Assembly: GCF_900115465.1 (NCBI RefSeq)
Contig: NZ_FOWN01000002.1
Span: forward strand, 62,001 to 126,000
Direction: 5' to 3'
Source of the DNA: Halolactibacillus alkaliphilus
GTDB lineage: Bacteria > Bacillota > Bacilli > Bacillales > Amphibacillaceae
DNA length: 64,000 nt
Shown: piece by piece, positions 8,339 through 18,100 of the stretch
How the letters are laid out: each line of letters begins with the position of its first letter
How positions within the stretch are numbered: the stretch's first letter is position 1
Program-made: the position numbers and the translations under genes
The notes under the pieces: model-generated
What the model was told of the DNA's origin: nothing
What the model saw: the letters and a program-made list of their open reading frames with translations, nothing else
Databases searched by the model: none

Positions 8339-10375
8339 ATGTTAGACGATAAAGTCACAGTATTAAAAGGTGTTGGGCAAGCGTTAGAAGAGAAACTAAA
8401 TACGTTAAATATCTTTACGGTGAATGATTTGTTGTCTACGTTCCCGTCACGCTACGAACATCACCAAGTGTTACCTTTAAGTGATTTAATTCATGAGCAA
8501 AAAGCAACAATACAAGGAACAATTGTTGCGGATAGCTTAGTTAGTTTTTTTGGCAAAAAGAAATCGCGTCTAACATTCCCGTTACAAGTTGATCAAGTGA
8601 TTGTCAAAGTCATTATGTTTAACCGTCACTTTTTAAAGTCACAATTATTAGCTGGCAAAACAGTGACTGTAACGGGGAAATGGGACCAATACCGCCAGCA
8701 ACTAATAGCAGAACATCACTTTATTGGAGAAAAAGGGGAAGATGAACCGATTGAACCCGTTTATTTGCTGAGACAAGTTATCCCGTCTCATAGATTTAAA
8801 AAGCTAATCAGTCAAGCGCTGAATGATTATGAATCACAAATTCCGGAGTTTTTACCAGATACATATTTAGAAAAATATAAGTTGATATCTCGTCAATATG
8901 CCTTGCGGCATATTCATTTTCCTGCCAGTTTTAAGCACTTAAAACAAGCAAAACGTCGACTGGTGTATGATGAATTATTACTTTTTCAACTAAAATTACA
9001 AGCCATAAAAAAATATAATCGTCAAGTTACCGTCGGCCAAAAGAAGCTAGGGGATAAAGATAAAGTGACGACCTTCATTAATGAATTGCCCTTTCAGTTA
9101 ACGAAGGCTCAACTGAAGGCGCTGGACCATATAATGACGGATTTAACATCACCATATAGAATGCATCGACTTCTTCAAGGTGATGTTGGATCGGGTAAAA
9201 CGATTGTTGCTGCGATTGGCATCTATCTGACGCAAACAGCCGGAGCACAGAGCGCTCTAATGGTTCCTACAGAGATATTGGCAGAGCAACATTATCAAGG
9301 ATTAAGTCAATTGTTTGGTAATCGGTTATCGATTGCGCTATTGACTGGTTCTGTGAAAGGCAAAAAAAGACGAGAGATTCTTCACGAGTTAAAAGAAGGC
9401 ACGATAGATATCATTGTTGGAACACATGCCTTGATTCAAGATGAAGTGAATTTCCATCAGCTGGGATTCGTTGTGATTGATGAACAGCACAGATTTGGTG
9501 TTAATCAAAGAAAAACATTACGTGAAAAAGGAATGGACCCAGATGTGTTGTTTATGACGGCTACGCCAATTCCAAGAACACTAGCAATTACGAGTTTTGG
9601 TGATATGGATGTTTCGATGATTGATGAAATGCCTATTGGGAGAAAACCAGTAGAGACGTTTTGGGTAAAGGAAAACATGCTTGAACGCATATTAAATTTC
9701 ATTAGAAAAGAAGTAGCAACAGGGCATCAAGCCTATATTGTGACACCGTTAATTGAAGAATCTGATCAGATGGACATTCAAAATGCCGTTGACCTCTATC
9801 AAAAGTTAGAGGCACATTATCAAGGGGCAGTTTCGCTTGGACTGTTACACGGGCGTTTAATGAATGATGAAAAAGAATCAATCATGAAGCATTTTACAGC
9901 GCATGAGATCGATGTGTTAGTATCGACAACAGTTATTGAGGTAGGAGTAAATGTACCAAATGCCACGGTGATGGTTATTTATGATGCGGAACGTTTCGGC
10001 TTATCACAATTACACCAGTTACGAGGCCGAGTAGGACGAAGTGATAAACAAAGTTATTGTATTTTAATCGCTGACCCAAAAGGTGACGTAGGTAAAGAGC
10101 GGATGCGCATTATGACAGAAACAACGAACGGCTTTGAACTGGCTGAATATGATCTCAAACTTAGAGGGCCGGGTGATTTCTTTGGCCGAAAACAAAGTGG
10201 TTTACCTGAATTTAAACTAGCGGATCTCGTAGAAGATTACCGAGCACTTGAGACAGCGAGACAGGATGCTACGGAAATTATTTACGGAGACTTATTAGAG
10301 TCTGATCAGCGATATAAAGGATTAAATGAGCATGTAAAACAGATTTTAAAAGCCTATCAACAAGGTTTTGATTAA
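8339..10375 (+). CDS. recG: ATP-dependent DNA helicase RecG
   Basis: Superfamily 2 helicase that reverses stalled forks and moves branched DNA junctions. The 678-residue protein has an N-terminal wedge/OB domain (about 1-240) that opens the junction, then the two helicase lobes with Walker A GDVGSGKT (near 281), DEQH box (near 380), MTATPIPRT, and motif VI QLRGRVGRS. The GTG/ATG choice is simple: ATG 8339 after GTGAGGG. Likely transcribed with sdaAB-sdaAA; the fapR promoter lies directly behind it. Confidence 0.97.
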   Translation: MLDDKVTVLKGVGQALEEKLNTLNIFTVNDLLSTFPSRYEHHQVLPLSDLIHEQKATIQGTIVADSLVSFFGKKKSRLTFPLQVDQVIVKVIMFNRHFLKSQLLAGKTVTVTGKWDQYRQQLIAEHHFIGEKGEDEPIEPVYLLRQVIPSHRFKKLISQALNDYESQIPEFLPDTYLEKYKLISRQYALRHIHFPASFKHLKQAKRRLVYDELLLFQLKLQAIKKYNRQVTVGQKKLGDKDKVTTFINELPFQLTKAQLKALDHIMTDLTSPYRMHRLLQGDVGSGKTIVAAIGIYLTQTAGAQSALMVPTEILAEQHYQGLSQLFGNRLSIALLTGSVKGKKRREILHELKEGTIDIIVGTHALIQDEVNFHQLGFVVIDEQHRFGVNQRKTLREKGMDPDVLFMTATPIPRTLAITSFGDMDVSMIDEMPIGRKPVETFWVKENMLERILNFIRKEVATGHQAYIVTPLIEESDQMDIQNAVDLYQKLEAHYQGAVSLGLLHGRLMNDEKESIMKHFTAHEIDVLVSTTVIEVGVNVPNATVMVIYDAERFGLSQLHQLRGRVGRSDKQSYCILIADPKGDVGKERMRIMTETTNGFELAEYDLKLRGPGDFFGRKQSGLPEFKLADLVEDYRALETARQDATEIIYGDLLESDQRYKGLNEHVKQILKAYQQGFD

Positions 10376-10382
10376 TTATTGC

Positions 10383-10411
10383 TTGCAAAAATCTTAAAAC
10401 TCATATATATT
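10383..10411 (+). promoter_or_regulatory. SigA promoter of the fapR operon
   Basis: TTGCAA (10383-10388), 17 bases, TATATT (10406-10411). The first base of the RNA should fall near 10418, inside the FapR operator, so repressor binding would block polymerase. Confidence 0.72.
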
Positions 10412-10414
10412 ACT

Positions 10415-10435
10415 ATTAGTACCTAGTCATAGGAT
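10415..10435 (+). promoter_or_regulatory. FapR operator
   Basis: The sequence TTAGTACCTAGTCATAG (10416-10432) matches the known FapR site core TTAGTACCTAGT, an imperfect inverted repeat, with a degenerate right half. It overlaps the expected transcription start of fapR. In Bacillus, malonyl-CoA releases FapR from such sites, so this operon should be autoregulated by the lipid precursor pool. Confidence 0.82.
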
Positions 10436-10467
10436 GAAGAAACGGAACGAATGTGGGTGGTGAAATA

Positions 10468-11031
10468 ATGCGATTGCCGAAGAAAATTCGCCAAGAAAAA
10501 TTAAAAGGTAAGATTGAAGAAACACCATTTATTACAGATGAAGCGTTAGCTGATTTTTTTAATGTTAGTATACAAACAATCCGCTTAGATCGGATGGAAC
10601 TCTCAATACCAGAGTTGAGAGAGCGTATTAAGTCAGTGGCAACAGATCAGTGGAATGAAACAGTCAAAGCACTTCCGCTGGATGATGTTATTGGTGAAAT
10701 TATTGATTTAGAACTTGATCACCGTGCCATTTCAATATTAGATATTACGAAAGATCATGTGTTCAGTCGTAATGATATTGCGCGGGGTCACCATTTATTT
10801 GCGCAAGCCAATTCGCTTGCAGTGGCAGTAATTGATGATGAACTAGCATTAACGGAAAAGGCTGAAATAAAATTCACACGACAAGTGAAACAAGGTGAAC
10901 GTGTCGTAGCAAAAGCACATGTGGAAACACTAGAAAAGCATAACCGGACGCATGTGGTTGTTGAAAGTTTTGTTGAAAGTGAACCTGTTTTTAAAGGGCG
11001 GTTTACTATGTATCGTCAGAAAGAAAAGTAG
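10468..11031 (+). CDS. fapR: Transcriptional repressor of fatty acid and phospholipid synthesis FapR
   Basis: Repressor of lipid synthesis genes that senses malonyl-CoA. The 187-residue protein has an N-terminal helix-turn-helix ([20 protein letters not shown], about residues 24-43), a linker helix and a C-terminal hot-dog thioesterase-like domain with the ligand segment [17 protein letters not shown]. The GTG at 10453 would add five residues, but GGTGGTGA between it and the ATG at 10468 is the ribosome site, so 10468 is chosen. It leads the fapR-plsX-fabD-fabG-acpP operon and has its own operator upstream. Confidence 0.96.
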   Translation: MRLPKKIRQEKLKGKIEETPFITDEALADFFNVSIQTIRLDRMELSIPELRERIKSVATDQWNETVKALPLDDVIGEIIDLELDHRAISILDITKDHVFSRNDIARGHHLFAQANSLAVAVIDDELALTEKAEIKFTRQVKQGERVVAKAHVETLEKHNRTHVVVESFVESEPVFKGRFTMYRQKEK

Positions 11032-11042
11032 GAGGCAATATT

Positions 11043-12047
11043 ATGCGAATTGTATTAGATGCTATGGGTGGTGACAATGCTCCTGAAGCAATTGTTAAAG
11101 GAGCGCTACTTGCTATTGAGGCATTTGAAAATTTAACGATTACACTCGTAGGTGATGAAACAAAAATAAAGCCTTATTTAACATCATCTGAGCGTATTAA
11201 CATTATTCACACAACGACGGTTATTACAGCTGATGATGAGCCTGTCAAAGCTGTTCGGCGCAAAAAAGACGCATCACTTGTCTTAATGGCCAATGAAGTA
11301 AAAGAAAAGCGTGCGGATGCTTGTATTTCCGCTGGTAATACGGGTGCACTCATGAGTGCTGGGCTTTTTCAAGTAGGACGAATCAAGGGGATTGAAAGAC
11401 CAGCCCTAAGTCCGACGCTTCCAACAATTGACCAACGTGGCTTTGTTTTATTAGATGTTGGGGCCAATGTTGAAGCGAAACCGAAGCACCTTCTACAGTA
11501 CGGTATAATGGGGTCTATTTATGCCGAGAAAGTTCGAGGCGTTAATAAACCCCGTGTAGGTTTACTTAACGTTGGAACAGAAGAAGGTAAGGGGACCGAA
11601 TTAACAAAAGAGGCTTTCCTATTATTAAAAGAAGCGCCAATTAATTTTGTTGGTAATATTGAAGCGCGTGATTTGTTATTAGGTGTGTGTGATGTTGTCG
11701 TAACAGATGGCTTTAGTGGAAATATTGCCCTAAAAACAGTAGAGGGCACGGCGATGTCTATGTTTAAAATGATTAAAGCGACATTTATGTCATCTTTAAA
11801 AACAAAACTAGCAGCTGCTGTATTAAAAAAAGATTTAAAAGGGTTAAAAGATCAATTAGATTATGCTGAGTATGGTGGAGCAGCATTATTCGGCTTGCAA
11901 GCACCTGTTGTAAAAGCGCATGGGTCATCTAATGCACGTGCAATTTTTAGTGCGATTAAGCAGACGATGACGATGGTTGAACATAACGTGACGGATACCA
12001 TCGCTCTGACAGTAAAGTCAATGAATGAACAGGAGGCAGCTGAATGA
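11043..12047 (+). CDS. plsX: Phosphate acyltransferase PlsX
   Basis: Makes acyl-phosphate from acyl-ACP and phosphate, the donor for PlsY in phosphatidic acid synthesis; a soluble, membrane-associated enzyme. The 334-residue protein opens with the family signature [19 protein letters not shown] and has [10 protein letters not shown] and [20 protein letters not shown] precedes the ATG. The last four bases overlap the fabD start (ATGA), which suggests translational coupling. It works on the same acyl phosphate pool as FakA, whose gene lies about 5 kb upstream. Confidence 0.97.
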   Translation: MRIVLDAMGGDNAPEAIVKGALLAIEAFENLTITLVGDETKIKPYLTSSERINIIHTTTVITADDEPVKAVRRKKDASLVLMANEVKEKRADACISAGNTGALMSAGLFQVGRIKGIERPALSPTLPTIDQRGFVLLDVGANVEAKPKHLLQYGIMGSIYAEKVRGVNKPRVGLLNVGTEEGKGTELTKEAFLLLKEAPINFVGNIEARDLLLGVCDVVVTDGFSGNIALKTVEGTAMSMFKMIKATFMSSLKTKLAAAVLKKDLKGLKDQLDYAEYGGAALFGLQAPVVKAHGSSNARAIFSAIKQTMTMVEHNVTDTIALTVKSMNEQEAAE

Positions 12048-12982
12048 AACGTGTCGTTTTTATGTTTCCAGGACAAGGATCTCAAGATTTAGGTATGGGA
12101 CACGCGTTTTATCAACACGATGATGAAGCAAAAACTACTGTTGATAATGCGAATGATTGGCTAGGCTTTGATATAAGAGGTTATATGTTTGATGGACCAA
12201 TCGAAACATTAACAGAAACAAAGCATGCACAACCAGCGCTTGTCTTATCAAGTGGTCTTGCCTTAGCGCAATTAACTAAAGCAGGTGTTCATCCAGTAGC
12301 TGTATTAGGTCATAGTCTAGGGGAATATAGTGCACTTGTAGCGAGCGGAAGTCTTTCGCTTGAACAAGCGGTTAAACTTGTTTATCAACGTGGACTTTTA
12401 ATGGAGCAAGCTGACCCTATGCAACAAGGTGGGATGAGTGCTGTTTTAGGACTTGATGAAGTGACACTTGAACAGGTTCTTGCTGAAACAGAAGGTAAAG
12501 TGGAAGTCGCTAACCTTAATTCACCCGGTCAAATCGTTATTTCTGGTGACAAGGCTGCGATTGAGGCAATCACACCAAAAATAAAAATGGCAGGTGCAAA
12601 GCGTGTTATTCCATTACCTGTAAGTGGACCTTTTCATTCATCGTTTATGCGTCCGCAAGCAGAAAAATTTCAAGCGGTTTTATCTGATGTGGCCATTTGT
12701 TCGCCCGACATCCCGCTTTTGCACAATGTGACAGCAAAAGAAGCGACACAACCTGAACAAATAAAATCATTGTTAATTGAACAACTCTACTCGAAAGTGC
12801 GTTTTCAAGAGAGTATAGAACAATTATTAGGCCAAGAAATCGATGCCTTTGTTGAAGTTGGTAATAAAAAAGTTTTATCCGGACTAGTAAAGAAAATTGA
12901 TCGAAAGGCTCGTGTCTTTCATGTGGAAGATATAGACTCACTTCAGGCCTTTCTTACGTGGTATAAGGAGGAATCCGAATGA
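12044..12982 (+). CDS. fabD: Malonyl-CoA:ACP transacylase FabD
   Basis: Moves malonyl from CoA to acyl carrier protein, providing the extender unit for fatty acid elongation. The 312-residue protein shows the N-terminal FPGQGSQ loop, nucleophile Ser91 in GHSLGEYSA, Arg116 in QRGLLM and His198 in GPFHSS. It overlaps plsX and fabG by four bases each (ATGA junctions), the tight packing seen in the B. subtilis fapR operon. Complete and ordinary. Confidence 0.97.
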   Translation: MKRVVFMFPGQGSQDLGMGHAFYQHDDEAKTTVDNANDWLGFDIRGYMFDGPIETLTETKHAQPALVLSSGLALAQLTKAGVHPVAVLGHSLGEYSALVASGSLSLEQAVKLVYQRGLLMEQADPMQQGGMSAVLGLDEVTLEQVLAETEGKVEVANLNSPGQIVISGDKAAIEAITPKIKMAGAKRVIPLPVSGPFHSSFMRPQAEKFQAVLSDVAICSPDIPLLHNVTAKEATQPEQIKSLLIEQLYSKVRFQESIEQLLGQEIDAFVEVGNKKVLSGLVKKIDRKARVFHVEDIDSLQAFLTWYKEESE

Positions 12983-13713
12983 CAAAAGTAGCACTTATTA
13001 CTGGCGCATCTCGTGGTATCGGTCGCGAAATAGCTCTGACATTTGCTGAGAATGGTTACCAAGTCGTGATCAATTATAACGGTAATGAAGACAAAGCGAA
13101 TGAAGTAAAAGAAGAAGTAGAAAAAAAAGGCGCTAAGGCCCTTGTTGTGAAGGCTAACGTTGCTGATGAGAATGATGTTAAAGCTATGATTAAAACGACC
13201 ATTGATACATTCGGACGTATTGATGTTGTTGTGAATAACGCAGGTATTACTCGTGATAACTTATTGATGCGCATGAAAGAAGCGGATTTTGATGCGGTCA
13301 TTGATACGAATTTAAAAGGTGTCTTCTTTATGATGAAAGCTGTGACACGTCCAATGATGAAACAAAAAGGTGGCGCAATTATTAATCTTAGTTCAGTTGT
13401 AGGATTGTCTGGTAACCCGGGGCAAATAAATTATGTTGCAGCAAAATCAGGTGTCATTGGTATGACTAAAACAGCAGCTAAAGAATTAGCGGCTAAAAAC
13501 ATTCGAGTAAATGCTGTCGCGCCTGGTTTTATTACAACGGATATGACAGATGATTTACCGGAGGAACAAAAAACGTTGTTAATGTCGCAAATTCCGTTGA
13601 AGCGATTAGGTGAACCTAAACAAGTGGCTGAAGCTGTGTATTTTTTAGCTTCAGAAAAAGCGAGCTATATAACAGGCCAGACACTGTCTGTTGATGGCGG
13701 TATGTATATGTAG
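12979..13713 (+). CDS. fabG: 3-oxoacyl-[ACP] reductase FabG
   Basis: NADPH-dependent reduction of beta-ketoacyl-ACP in the elongation cycle. The 244-residue short-chain dehydrogenase has the Rossmann motif TGASRGIG (8-15), NNAG (86-89), the catalytic Ser139, Tyr152 and Lys156 (YVAAK), and a C-terminal [21 protein letters not shown] precedes the ATG, which overlaps fabD by four bases. The operon continues with acpP after 36 bases. Confidence 0.97.
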   Translation: MTKVALITGASRGIGREIALTFAENGYQVVINYNGNEDKANEVKEEVEKKGAKALVVKANVADENDVKAMIKTTIDTFGRIDVVVNNAGITRDNLLMRMKEADFDAVIDTNLKGVFFMMKAVTRPMMKQKGGAIINLSSVVGLSGNPGQINYVAAKSGVIGMTKTAAKELAAKNIRVNAVAPGFITTDMTDDLPEEQKTLLMSQIPLKRLGEPKQVAEAVYFLASEKASYITGQTLSVDGGMYM

Positions 13714-13749
13714 TATGAACAATCTATTTTGAAAGGGGGTGAATGACCA

Positions 13750-13983
13750 ATGGCAGATACTTTCGAACGCGTAAAGAAAATCGTAGTAGACCGTTTAGAT
13801 GTAGAAGAGGAAAAAGTGACACTTGAAGCTTCATTCAAAGATGACCTGGAAGCCGATTCACTAGATGTTGTAGAATTAGTGATGGAACTTGAAGATGAGT
13901 TTGATATGGAAATTGCTGATGAAGAAGCAGAAAACATTCAAACAGTAGCTGATGCTGTGAACTACATAGACAGTCAAGCTTAA
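13750..13983 (+). CDS. acpP: Acyl carrier protein
   Basis: Small acidic carrier that holds the growing acyl chain on a phosphopantetheine arm. The 77-residue protein has the attachment site Ser37 in the DSLDVVEL motif and the usual four-helix acidic profile. A strong GGGGGTGA ribosome site precedes the ATG, in line with the high demand for this protein. It closes the fapR operon and is followed by a strong terminator. Confidence 0.97.
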   Translation: MADTFERVKKIVVDRLDVEEEKVTLEASFKDDLEADSLDVVELVMELEDEFDMEIADEEAENIQTVADAVNYIDSQA

Positions 13984-13993
13984 AAATATTCAA

Positions 13994-14031
13994 AAAGGTC
14001 TCGTTTTTTTAAACGAGACCTTTGCTTTTTT
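13994..14031 (+). terminator. Terminator of the fapR-acpP operon
   Basis: Perfect 13-bp stem AAAGGTCTCGTTT (13994-14006) with AAACGAGACCTTT (14011-14023), a TTTT loop and a downstream GCTTTTTT run. Confidence 0.93.
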
Positions 14032-14050
14032 CTATAAATAAAGATAAGAT
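14022..14050 (+). promoter_or_regulatory. Possible SigA promoter of rnc
   Basis: TTGCTT (14022-14027), 17 bases, TAAGAT (14045-14050). It overlaps the tail of the acpP terminator. The predicted start near 14057 would leave the ATG at 14064 almost without a leader, which favours translation of rnc from 14079. Confidence 0.35.
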
Positions 14051-14078
14051 ATAGGGAGAAAAAATGGGAGGTGAAGGA

Positions 14079-14762
14079 ATGAATTTTAAAGATTTACAAA
14101 AAGAGTTAAACATCTTTTTTCACGATCAGAAAATCTTGGAGCAGGCGTTCACACATTCATCATATGTCAATGAACATAAAAACCGTATCTATCAAGATAA
14201 TGAACGATTGGAATTTTTAGGTGATGCTGTCTTAGAATTAGGTATTTCACAATATTTATATCGTGAATTTCCCAATAAGGCAGAAGGAGAACTCACGAAA
14301 TTAAGAGCATCCATCGTATGTGAGCCTGCACTCGTTAAGTTTGCTAAAGAACTTCATTTTGATCAGTTCGTACTATTAGGTAAAGGCGAGGAACGTACGG
14401 GCGGTCGTAAACGACCGGCACTTTTAGCCGATGTATTTGAAGCGTTTATTGGTGCGCTATATTTAGATCAAGGATTTGAAGTAGTCGTTTCGTTTTTAAA
14501 ACAGCATGTCTATCCCAAAGTTAAGGAAGGCGCATTTTTACATGGGCTGGATTATAAGAGTCAATTACAAGAATTAATCCAACAAAATAAACATGCTGAA
14601 ATTGAATACGAAATTATTGCAGAACATGGACCGGCTCACGACCGTGAGTTTGTGGCACATGTTAAAATCAATAAAGAAATATCCGGCAAAGGCCAAGGAC
14701 GTACGAAGAAAGAAGCGGAACAACGCGCAGCGAAACGCGCGCTTGATTTGCATACGACATAG
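14079..14762 (+). CDS. rnc: Ribonuclease III
   Basis: Double-strand-specific endoribonuclease that processes rRNA and small cytoplasmic RNA and clears antisense duplexes. From 14079 it has 227 residues: the nuclease domain with the signature [14 protein letters not shown] (41-54) and [16 protein letters not shown], then a C-terminal double-stranded RNA-binding domain (about 155-225, ending [13 protein letters not shown]). An ATG at 14064 adds five residues, but GGAGGTGA between the two starts serves the later one. The protein lacks the N-terminal extension I recall for the B. subtilis enzyme. It faces a small minus-strand gene across a shared hairpin. Confidence 0.95.
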   Translation: MNFKDLQKELNIFFHDQKILEQAFTHSSYVNEHKNRIYQDNERLEFLGDAVLELGISQYLYREFPNKAEGELTKLRASIVCEPALVKFAKELHFDQFVLLGKGEERTGGRKRPALLADVFEAFIGALYLDQGFEVVVSFLKQHVYPKVKEGAFLHGLDYKSQLQELIQQNKHAEIEYEIIAEHGPAHDREFVAHVKINKEISGKGQGRTKKEAEQRAAKRALDLHTT

Positions 14763-14763
14763 A

Positions 14764-14815
14764 CAAAACCGCCTAAACGGTTATCATCACGATAAGCGCT
14801 TAGGCGGTTTGTTTA
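14764..14815. terminator. Long hairpin between convergent rnc and the DUF1128 gene
   Basis: Outer stem CAAAACCGCCTAA (14764-14776) with TTAGGCGGTTTG (14800-14811), and an inner stem TTATC/GATAA around a five-base loop. T-rich sequence follows on both strands but is short, so it is likely a bidirectional terminator of moderate strength. Confidence 0.72.
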
Positions 14816-15022
14816 CTTTCTTAATGTTTTTAATTCAGCGATAACCGCTTCGTTCTCTTGTAACGATAAGTGCGAGCGCATCTTTATAAAGTTAACCAGC
14901 TCTTCAAGTTCCTTTACTTTATCTGGATTAAAATCTTCTGGGTTAAATAAGCCATCATTTACCACATTAATTTTTGCTTTTAAGGTGTTAAGTAAGACTG
15001 TTAAATGTTCATCGTTTGTCAT
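14813..15022 (-). CDS. DUF1128 family small protein
   Basis: A 69-residue minus-strand protein. Its second half (KINVVNDGLFNPEDFNPDKV followed by a predicted helix and a C-terminal ELKTLRK) resembles the DUF1128 family of small Bacillaceae proteins (B. subtilis YfkK type), recognised from memory. Function unknown; no membrane segment or signal peptide. An AAGGGGGA ribosome site stands in front of the ATG, supporting translation. It interrupts the usual rnc-smc adjacency and is transcribed towards rnc. The family call is likely but not certain; that it is a real gene is well supported. Confidence 0.75.
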   Translation of the reverse strand: MTNDEHLTVLLNTLKAKINVVNDGLFNPEDFNPDKVKELEELVNFIKMRSHLSLQENEAVIAELKTLRK

Positions 15023-15036
15023 TTTATATATCCCCC

Positions 15037-15065
15037 TTATATCTCATCTTCTAACTCGTTATAAT
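15037..15065 (+). promoter_or_regulatory. Possible SigA promoter of smc
   Basis: Perfect -10 TATAAT (15060-15065), 17 bases after a weak -35 TTATAT (15037-15042). Needed because the minus-strand DUF1128 gene separates smc from rnc. Confidence 0.4.
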
Positions 15066-15143
15066 CTATGATAAAATAAAGTCGGTGAAAAAGAAACAAA
15101 AGTCTAAAAAATCTTTTGTTTTAATAGAAAAGGTGACGTCTAT

Positions 15144-18100
15144 ATGTATTTAAAAAAATTAGAATCGGTCGGATTTAAATCCTTTGCCGAAAAAATCCAT
15201 GTCGATTTTGTGCCGGGCGTAACAGCTGTAGTCGGCCCAAATGGTAGTGGTAAAAGCAATGTGACAGATGCAATCAGGTGGGTACTAGGTGAGCAGTCAG
15301 CGAAGTCTTTACGCGGTACGAAGATGGAAGACATTATTTTTCAAGGAAGTGATACACGTAAGCCTTTGAATATGGCGGAAGTGACGTTGACTTTAGACAA
15401 CCGCTCTGGTCTATTACCACTTGATTATAATGAAGTGAGTGTAACCCGTCGTGTTTATCGATCAGGTGAGAGTGAATTTTACATAAATAAAGAATCATGT
15501 CGTCTAAAAGATATTGTTGATTTATTTTTAGACTCTGGTTTAGGACGAGAAGCATTTTCAATCATTAGCCAGGGGAAAGTTGAAGAGATTCTGAGCTCTA
15601 AAGCAGAAGAACGCCGCATTATATTTGAAGAAGCAGCAGGTGTTCTTAAATACAAGCAGCGCAAGAAAAAAGCAGAGTTCAAATTGGTCGAAACAGAAGA
15701 AAACCTCAACCGAGTAGAAGATATCCTTCATGAGATTGACCAACAACGTGAACCGCTCCTTGAACAAGCGACAGTTGCTAAAGATTTCCTCAATAAAAGG
15801 GATCAGTTAACCGAGATAGAAAAACGTGTACTCCATACGGAAATCGATACAATGCTAACGGATTGGAAGGCGCTGCTAGGAACGATTGATCGATTTAAAG
15901 ATGACTTAAGAGCGGATCAACTAAAGTTAGATAAGCAAGAAAGAATAAATGATCAGATGCATGACGAGTTAGCTCAGTTGGATGAGGCTATACAAACATC
16001 ACAACAACAATTATTAACGGTCACGGAGAAACTCGAACAACAAACGGGCGAGCACAAATTGTTGCTGGAACGCGAACGTTATCAAGAGCAATCATTAGAA
16101 AAAGTAATAAAAGATAAACAAGCGATTGAAAACAAACTAGAAAGTCAACGCGCATTAACAGAGACGGCGGATGTGAGTTATCAACAGATGCACACGCATT
16201 TACAGCGTCTAGATGAGCAGCTGAAACAAATAAAAGAGAAATTAACCGTATCAGTTGAGGATTTAGACCAAGCTATTGAAGATAAAAAAAGCGAGTACAT
16301 TGATTCTTTAAATGAAGAGGCTAGATTAAAACACGCATTGGAGTCGTATGAAGATGAACAAAATAATTTAGCAAATAAAGCGTTTGATTTTAAAGCTCAG
16401 GTAATGGAAAAGGAACGATTGTGTGAAACGTTACGCCAACGTTTAGTAACAATATCTGAAGATACCGTAAAACTTGGCGACAGACTAAAAGACAAAGAAG
16501 AAAAAGTAAATGCATTAAAAACACAGTTAAAACATGAAGAAACACAATTAAAAGACATGTATGATAAACGTCGCCATGCAGAACGTCAAATCGATCAACT
16601 CCAGTCAAAAAAGGACATGCTTGACGAGTTGAAAGAAAGTTTCCAAGGGTTTTATCAAGGAGTTAAGACAGTTCTTAAAGCAAGAGATAAAGGTGTATTA
16701 AAAGGTATATGTGGGGCGGTTATCGAATTAGTGGAAATTCCGCAATCGTATCAACTGGCTATGGAAACAGCTATTGGTGCTCAATCACAACATGTGATTG
16801 TTGAGAGTGAAGCATCTGCTCGTGAAGCCATTAGGTACTTGAAAAACGAAAATGCAGGGCGCGCTACTTTTTATCCGTTAGCGACAATAAAGTCACGGTT
16901 TTTACCTACAAGTTACAAGCAACAGTTGACTCATCATGCTGGTTTTGTTGCTGTTGCGAGTGATGTCGTTCAATCGGATACGCGTTATCAAACGGTTGTA
17001 GAGTATCTACTCGGTCAAACAATTATTGCTAAGACTTTAAAAGATGCGAATGAACTGGCGCGCTTAGTAGACCGGAAATTTCGAATTGTTACCCTTGAAG
17101 GAGATATTGTTAACCCGGGTGGTTCGATGACAGGTGGCGCAATGAAGCGTCAGCAGTCGTCGCTATTTTCTCGAGAGACCGAATTGAAGCATGTGTCAGA
17201 GAAACTGATTGCTTTTGAGAAGCGCACATACGCCTTTGTACAATCGATTAAGGAAAAGGAAGCGACATGTTTTGCGCTTGAGACAGATGTAAATGCTAGA
17301 CTAAAAGAGATAGAGAATGACCGTGTGCGTTTAAACGAACGAGAAGATGAAAGAAAAGCAGCCGCGGTTGAATTAAAACACCAAGAAGAAAGTCATCATT
17401 ATAATGTGAGATTATTAGAGACGTTTAATGTCGATAAAGACCAACTTAGTTCAAAGCAGAAAGAAACAAAAAACAAACTTTCTGCTTTAAGAGTACACTT
17501 AGCGCACTTAAAACAATCGATTAATGAATTAGAAGAAGAGAAAAAGCATCACACTGCTTACCAAAAAGACTATGATCAACAACTACAAAAGTTAACGATT
17601 GAAAGAGCGGAGCAAGCAAAAGCGTGTGAATACCAACTAGAAAAATTAACGGAAGCTAATACCAAAGAAGCGGAACTCACTAAATCAATCCACGAACTCA
17701 CAATGACGATTGAAGGACTCACTAACAAAAAACAACAGCTCGCTTCTAAAACAGAGGTGGCTGCTGCTGTAAAAATGTTAGATGTTGAAAAGCAAGCGTT
17801 ACTAAAAACTATTCAACAGCAACGAGAACAGCGGTTAAACTTACAAACGGTAGTTGAAACAAAAGAAGATGAACAAAAAACCGCCAGAAATCAGTTAACC
17901 GCAAAAAAAGAAGAAAAAAACCGCATCGAAGTAAAAGCGAATCGCTTAGATGTTGAATTAGAAAATCGTTTAACTTATCTTCAAGAAACATATGAAATCA
18001 GTTTTGAACGCTTAACTAAAGAAACAGAAAAAGTTGATCAGTTAGCGCAAGAAAAAGAGAAAGTTAAGTTGCTTAAACGTGACATCGAAGAGCTAGGTGC

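Noticed and set aside
14593-14844. 83-codon frame overlapping the end of rnc
   Set aside because: Shadow frame of rnc running through the terminator hairpin, without a ribosome site.
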